Shown here: in pieces, positions 60,873-64,000 of the stretch | Layout of the letters: every line of letters begins with the position of its first letter | Position numbering within the stretch: the stretch's first letter is position 1 | Source: Micromonospora sp. WMMD1120 | GTDB taxonomy: Bacteria; Actinomycetota; Actinomycetes; Mycobacteriales; Micromonosporaceae | Direction of reading: 5' to 3' | Length of the DNA: 64,000 nucleotides | NCBI RefSeq assembly: GCF_029626235.1 | Contig: NZ_JARUBO010000005.1 | Location: 6,172,001-6,236,000, forward strand | Notes under the pieces: model-generated | The model's database searches: none | Told to the model about the DNA's origin: nothing | What the model saw: only the letters and a program-made list of their open reading frames with translations | Made by a program: the position numbers and the translations under genes

Positions 60873-61822
60873 CGGGCGTCCTCCCTCTCTACGGCACGGG
60901 CGACCAGCCGGCTACCGGTGATCACGATGAGCGAGATGACGACGCCGACCATTCCGATGGCCGCCGCCGAGCCGAGTTCCTTCGAGTCGAAGGCCTGCGA
61001 GTAGAGGTCGATGACGAGCGTCTCGGTGGCGCCGACCGGACCACCCTTGGTCATCAGCCAGATCAGCTCGAAGCGGCGCAGCGACCAGATCGTCATCAGC
61101 AGCGCCAGCAGCCCCACCGTCGGTTTGATCACCGGCCAGGTGACCGCCTGGAAGGTCGCCCACCGGCCGGCGCCGTCGACGGTCGCGGCCTCGTTCAGAT
61201 CCTCGGGTACGGACTGCAACGCGGAGAGCAACACCACCGAGGTGAACGGGAACAGCTGCCAGATGGTCGTCGCGAGCACCGCGGGGAGGGCGTAGCGGGG
61301 ACTGTCCAGGATGGCGCCGCCCGGCACGCCGAGCCCCACCGCGTCGAGCATCCGGTTCACGATGCCGTACTGCGCGTTGAGCATCCAGGTGGCGATGAGC
61401 GCGACGGCGATGCCCGGCGCCGCCCACGGGATGGTGATCAGCGCCCGCGCCACGCCACGGCCCCGGAAGCCCTTGTTGAGCAGGAGCGCGACGCCGAGAC
61501 CGGCGCCGACCGCACCGACGACGCAGACGATCACGTAGACGACGGTGATCAGCAGGGTGCGGCGGAAGTCGGGGTCGCCGAAGATCTCGCGGTAGTTGTC
61601 CAGCCCGACCCACTCACTGCGGGTGGGGTTCAGCAGCCTGGTCCTGGTGAAGCTGAGGTAGACCTCCTGGACCAGGGGCGCCGCCTGGAAGACGAGGATG
61701 AACAGGGCGGCGGGTCCGAGGAACAGGTACGGCGTCCATCTGCTGCCCAGCGGGCTGCGCCGACGGCGTCCCCCGGCTCGGCGGGTTGTCTGCGGTGCTC
61801 CGGTCTGCTCGAGCACAGTCAT
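60869..61822 (-). CDS. Sugar ABC transporter permease (MalF/CUT1 type)
   Basis: 317 residues, with a basic N-terminal tail (T-R-R-A-G-G-R-R-R-R-S) before six membrane segments; EAA loop D-L-N-E-A-A-T-V-D-G-A-G. First permease of the pair, separated from the binding-protein gene by a 76-nt gap with a hairpin. No ATPase in the operon. Confidence 0.93.
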   Translation of the reverse strand: MTVLEQTGAPQTTRRAGGRRRRSPLGSRWTPYLFLGPAALFILVFQAAPLVQEVYLSFTRTRLLNPTRSEWVGLDNYREIFGDPDFRRTLLITVVYVIVCVVGAVGAGLGVALLLNKGFRGRGVARALITIPWAAPGIAVALIATWMLNAQYGIVNRMLDAVGLGVPGGAILDSPRYALPAVLATTIWQLFPFTSVVLLSALQSVPEDLNEAATVDGAGRWATFQAVTWPVIKPTVGLLALLMTIWSLRRFELIWLMTKGGPVGATETLVIDLYSQAFDSKELGSAAAIGMVGVVISLIVITGSRLVARAVEREDAR

Positions 61823-61846
61823 CGGGTTTCGATCCTTCTGGGGAAG

Positions 61847-61884
61847 GACGCCGCCGGCGCACGGACCGTCGCGCCGGCGGCGTC
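61847..61884 (-). terminator. Intergenic hairpin between binding-protein and permease genes
   Basis: A perfect 14-bp arm (GACGCCGCCGGCGC, 61847-61860) is inverted at 61871-61884 around a 10-nt loop, 14 nt after the binding-protein stop. Third instance of the same arrangement in the window. Confidence 0.68.
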
Positions 61885-61898
61885 GCCGTGTCGAGCTG

Positions 61899-63146
61899 TC
61901 AGCGGACCAGTTCGGTCGCCTGCTGCTGGGCGCGGTCCAGCGCCGACTTGAGGTCGGCCTTGCCCTGGAGCGCCGCGACCACGTTCTGCACGACCACCTT
62001 GCGGATGTCCGGCGTCTTGGCCTCGAACCCGAGGACGATCTGCGGGAGGCTGGTCTCGGTGAGCCCGTCGAAGACGGTGAGGAACGGGGTCTCCTTGAGC
62101 TTCTCCGGACTGCGCTGCGTGGTGGTGGCCACGCTGCTCGCGCCCAGGATCTCCTGGAGCTTCACCTGGTTGTTCGGCTCCAGCGCCCACTTGATGAAGG
62201 TGGCCGCCTCCTCCTGGTGCTCGCTCGCCTCGTTGATCACGATCGGGGCGAGGATCGCGCCCTGCTTGCGAACCGGGAACGGGATGGGCGCGACGCTGAA
62301 GTTCAGCTTCGCGTTCTGGCCGCGGGTGGCCGTCACGTACCCGCCGTTGTTGAGCTCCATCCCGACCTTGCCCTCGGCGAACATCCGCCGGAACGTCGCC
62401 GCGTCCGCGCCGCGCGGGATCACGTTGGCGTCGTACAGGTCCTTGAACGCCTGCAGGCCCTTGAGGTTCTCCAGCGAGTTGATGGTCAGGTTCTTGCCGT
62501 CGGACCACGCGCCGCCGAAGCCGTACACGTAGTTGAAGATGTCCTGCCAGACGCCGGCCTCCTCGGCCTCGGTCTGGCGGAAGGCGAGGCCGAAGACGTC
62601 GCCCTTGGTGAGCGACTTCGCGGTGCTGGCGAACTGCTCGTAGCTCGACGGCGGCGTCGGGATCAGGTCCGCGTTGTAGAACATCGCGTAGTTCGACGCC
62701 TCGAAGATGACGCCGTGCCGGACCCCGTCGTGGACCATGAACTGGTCCGGCTGCTTGAGCAGGTCGTACTTGCCGGCGTCGACGAGCTTGTCCAGCGGCG
62801 CGACGAGGCCGGCATCCGAGGCGGCCTCGAACTCGGGCATGTCGAAACGGACCAGGTCGGGGCCCTTGCCGCTGCCCATCTGGGTGAGCACGGTCTGGCC
62901 GAAGGTCGGGTACGGCACGGCGGCGGCCGAGACCTGCACCTTGCTCTGGCTCTGGTTGAACTCGTCGAGCCACTTCGTCAGCAGCGGGCCACGGCCCGGG
63001 TCGCCGAAGGTCGACGCGGCGAAGGTCAGTTTGGTGACGCCGTCGCTGGATCCGCCGTCGGACCCACAACCGGTCAGGAGAGCGGCAACCAGGCCGAGGG
63101 CGGCGGCCGCCCTGGCGATGCCGAAGTGAGAGCGCTGATTACCCAT
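61899..63146 (-). CDS. Sugar ABC transporter substrate-binding lipoprotein
   Basis: 415 residues. Signal peptide with lipobox L-L-T-G-C near residue 26, then a Ser/Gly-rich linker. Family 1 binding protein: F-N-Q-S-Q-S-K-V-Q-V, G-S-G-K-G-P-D-L-V-R-F-D-M-P-E-F, Y-A-M-F-Y-N-A-D-L-I-P, M-F-A-E-G-K-V-G-M-E-L-N-N. First gene of the transporter-dehydratase-ALDH operon, with a near-consensus promoter upstream at 63195-63222. Ligand likely a pentose, pentonate or short pentose oligomer. Confidence 0.92.
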   Translation of the reverse strand: MGNQRSHFGIARAAAALGLVAALLTGCGSDGGSSDGVTKLTFAASTFGDPGRGPLLTKWLDEFNQSQSKVQVSAAAVPYPTFGQTVLTQMGSGKGPDLVRFDMPEFEAASDAGLVAPLDKLVDAGKYDLLKQPDQFMVHDGVRHGVIFEASNYAMFYNADLIPTPPSSYEQFASTAKSLTKGDVFGLAFRQTEAEEAGVWQDIFNYVYGFGGAWSDGKNLTINSLENLKGLQAFKDLYDANVIPRGADAATFRRMFAEGKVGMELNNGGYVTATRGQNAKLNFSVAPIPFPVRKQGAILAPIVINEASEHQEEAATFIKWALEPNNQVKLQEILGASSVATTTQRSPEKLKETPFLTVFDGLTETSLPQIVLGFEAKTPDIRKVVVQNVVAALQGKADLKSALDRAQQQATELVR

Positions 63147-63194
63147 CGTTACCCCACTGTTACGAGTCTGCGTCAGGAGGATGAAATTGCAACG

Positions 63195-63222
63195 ATCGTA
63201 GCGTCATGTGCAACGCTGTCAA
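63195..63222 (-). promoter_or_regulatory. Promoter of the pentonate operon
   Basis: On the minus strand TTGACA (63222-63217) and TACGAT (63200-63195) are 16 bp apart, close to consensus. The spacer contains GTTGCACAT, a half-site related to the GTTGC/TGCAA motifs nearby, so the divergent IclR protein could block or regulate it. Confidence 0.65.
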
Positions 63223-63249
63223 GTGGCGGTTGCGCATCGAGTCAAGTAG

Positions 63250-63266
63250 ATTGCAAACTATGCAAT
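63250..63266. promoter_or_regulatory. Candidate IclR operator
   Basis: ATTGCA-AACTA-TGCAAT is a perfect inverted repeat (6-bp arms, 5-bp centre) 41 nt before the iclR-type start. A second, imperfect copy of the half-sites (ATGTGCAAC / GTTGCGCAT) spans about 63207-63238 over the divergent promoter. Confidence 0.6.
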
Positions 63267-63307
63267 GAAGCGACGGCAGCGTCCGTCGCCCGAGGGGAGA
63301 CTCAGCC

Positions 63308-64000
63308 TTGGCGCAATCGATTCGTCGTGCGATCGACCTCATCCGTCGATCGGCGGAGCACCCGCTGTCTCTGACCGAGGCCGCTGACGTGCTCGGTGTC
63401 CACAAGTCCACGGCCCTGCGGATCCTGCAGACACTGGAGTCCGCGCGCTTCGTCCGTCGCACCGGCGCGGGCACCTACGTGCTCGGCAGTGGGCTGATCG
63501 AGCTGTCCGAGCTGGCGCTCGGCGCGATGGACCTGCGCCAGCCCGCCGCCGCGCACCTGCGCGCGCTGCAACGCGAGACCGGTCACACAGTGCACCTGGC
63601 GCAGCTCACCGGTGACGAGATCATCTATATCGACAAGGTCGACAGCCCGGCGTTCGACGCCGTCAAACTGCCGTCCCGGGTCGGACGCGCCGTGTCGATC
63701 TACGCGAGCGCCGTGGGTAAGACCATCCTCGCCTACCTGCCCCGGGAGGAGCGCGAGCGCCTGCTCTCCCACGTCGTGTTCGAGCGGTTCACCGACAACA
63801 CCCTCGCCGACCACGACTCCCTCGACGCCGAGCTCGCCCGGATCCGGGAGCGCGGGTGGGCGACCGACAACGGCGAGCACGACGCGTACGTCATGTGCGT
63901 CGCCGCGCCGATCAGGGATTCGCGCGGGCAGGTCATCGCCGCCGCCTCGATCACCGCGATCGAGGTCATCGCCAGCCTCGACCAACTGAAGAGCAACCTG
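63308..64000 (+). CDS. IclR-family transcriptional regulator (partial, runs off the window end)
   Basis: 231 residues are visible from a TTG with GGGGAGA upstream; the frame is open to the last base. The N-terminal winged helix (L-S-L-T-E-A-A-D-V-L-G-V-H-K-S-T-A-L-R-I-L-Q-T-L-E-S-A-R-F-V) is followed by the IclR effector domain (T-G-H-T-V-H-L-A-Q-L-T-G-D-E-I-I-Y-I-D-K-V, G-R-A-V-S-I-Y-A-S-A-V-G-K-T-I-L-A-Y, A-A-P-I-R-D-S-R-G-Q-V-I-A-A-A-S-I-T). Family proteins are about 250-260 residues, so only some 20-30 residues are missing. It is divergent from the pentonate operon and is its likely regulator. Confidence 0.9.
   Translation, partial: MAQSIRRAIDLIRRSAEHPLSLTEAADVLGVHKSTALRILQTLESARFVRRTGAGTYVLGSGLIELSELALGAMDLRQPAAAHLRALQRETGHTVHLAQLTGDEIIYIDKVDSPAFDAVKLPSRVGRAVSIYASAVGKTILAYLPREERERLLSHVVFERFTDNTLADHDSLDAELARIRERGWATDNGEHDAYVMCVAAPIRDSRGQVIAAASITAIEVIASLDQLKSNL

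Overview
The window is high-GC actinobacterial chromosome. Evidence includes frequent GTG and TTG starts, four-base ATGA/GTGA gene overlaps, three sugar ABC transporter sets with no ATPase gene of their own, a SigC-like ECF sigma factor, a SAV2177-type methyltransferase, and one giant polypeptide acyl-CoA carboxylase. The overall look is Micromonospora or a close relative, which is an inference from gene style and not a database result. No rRNA, tRNA, CRISPR array, phage module or insertion sequence could be recognised.

Layout. 0-9.6 kb: two secreted proteins (a CBM2 protein and an uncharacterised exported protein), an N-terminally truncated winged-helix (AlkZ/YcaQ-like) gene, a 1821-residue fused biotin carboxylase/biotin carrier/carboxyltransferase, and an ECF sigma factor separated from it by a perfect 16-bp inverted repeat. 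9.8-16.3 kb: a sugar-acid operon (binding protein, two permeases, galactonate dehydratase, mannonate dehydratase) with a divergent FadR-type regulator. 16.6-18.9 kb: a SUKH/SMI1-like protein and an exported beta-helix protein. 19.0-21.1 kb: an arsenic island (arsI / arsR-aquaporin-arsC) around one divergent operator, with no Acr3 or ArsB pump. 21.2-26.5 kb: an SDR and a fumarylacetoacetase-fold hydrolase, divergent from gntR-lutABC. This pairing suggests a diketo-deoxy-sugar-acid route giving pyruvate plus L-lactate, with LutABC oxidising the lactate. 26.4-32.2 kb: lspA and a complete five-gene Opp/Nik-type ABC operon. 32.3-41.4 kb: a mixed stretch with oxalate decarboxylase, regulators, GNAT and VOC proteins, an MFS exporter, a MarR/NmrA divergent pair and a methyltransferase.

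41.5-64 kb is a plant hemicellulose and pentose region. It holds a sugar ABC operon with an IlvD-type aldonate dehydratase and LacI regulator, a two-domain secreted CE1-like esterase whose first domain looks catalytically dead, a second LacI regulator, a GH3 glycosidase, a GH51 arabinofuranosidase, and an operon coding for a binding protein, two permeases, an enolase-superfamily dehydratase, a FAH-fold dehydratase and 2-oxoglutarate-semialdehyde dehydrogenase, under a divergent IclR regulator. Together these could strip arabinose or xylose from arabinoxylan, import it, and convert the pentonate non-phosphorylatively to 2-oxoglutarate (Weimberg type). The sugar dehydrogenase and lactonase steps are not in the window.

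Two regulatory patterns recur. All three sugar ABC operons carry a GC-rich hairpin between the binding-protein gene and the first permease gene. A near-identical 18-bp LacI-type motif sits in front of the second lacI gene and in the GH3/GH51 divergent region.
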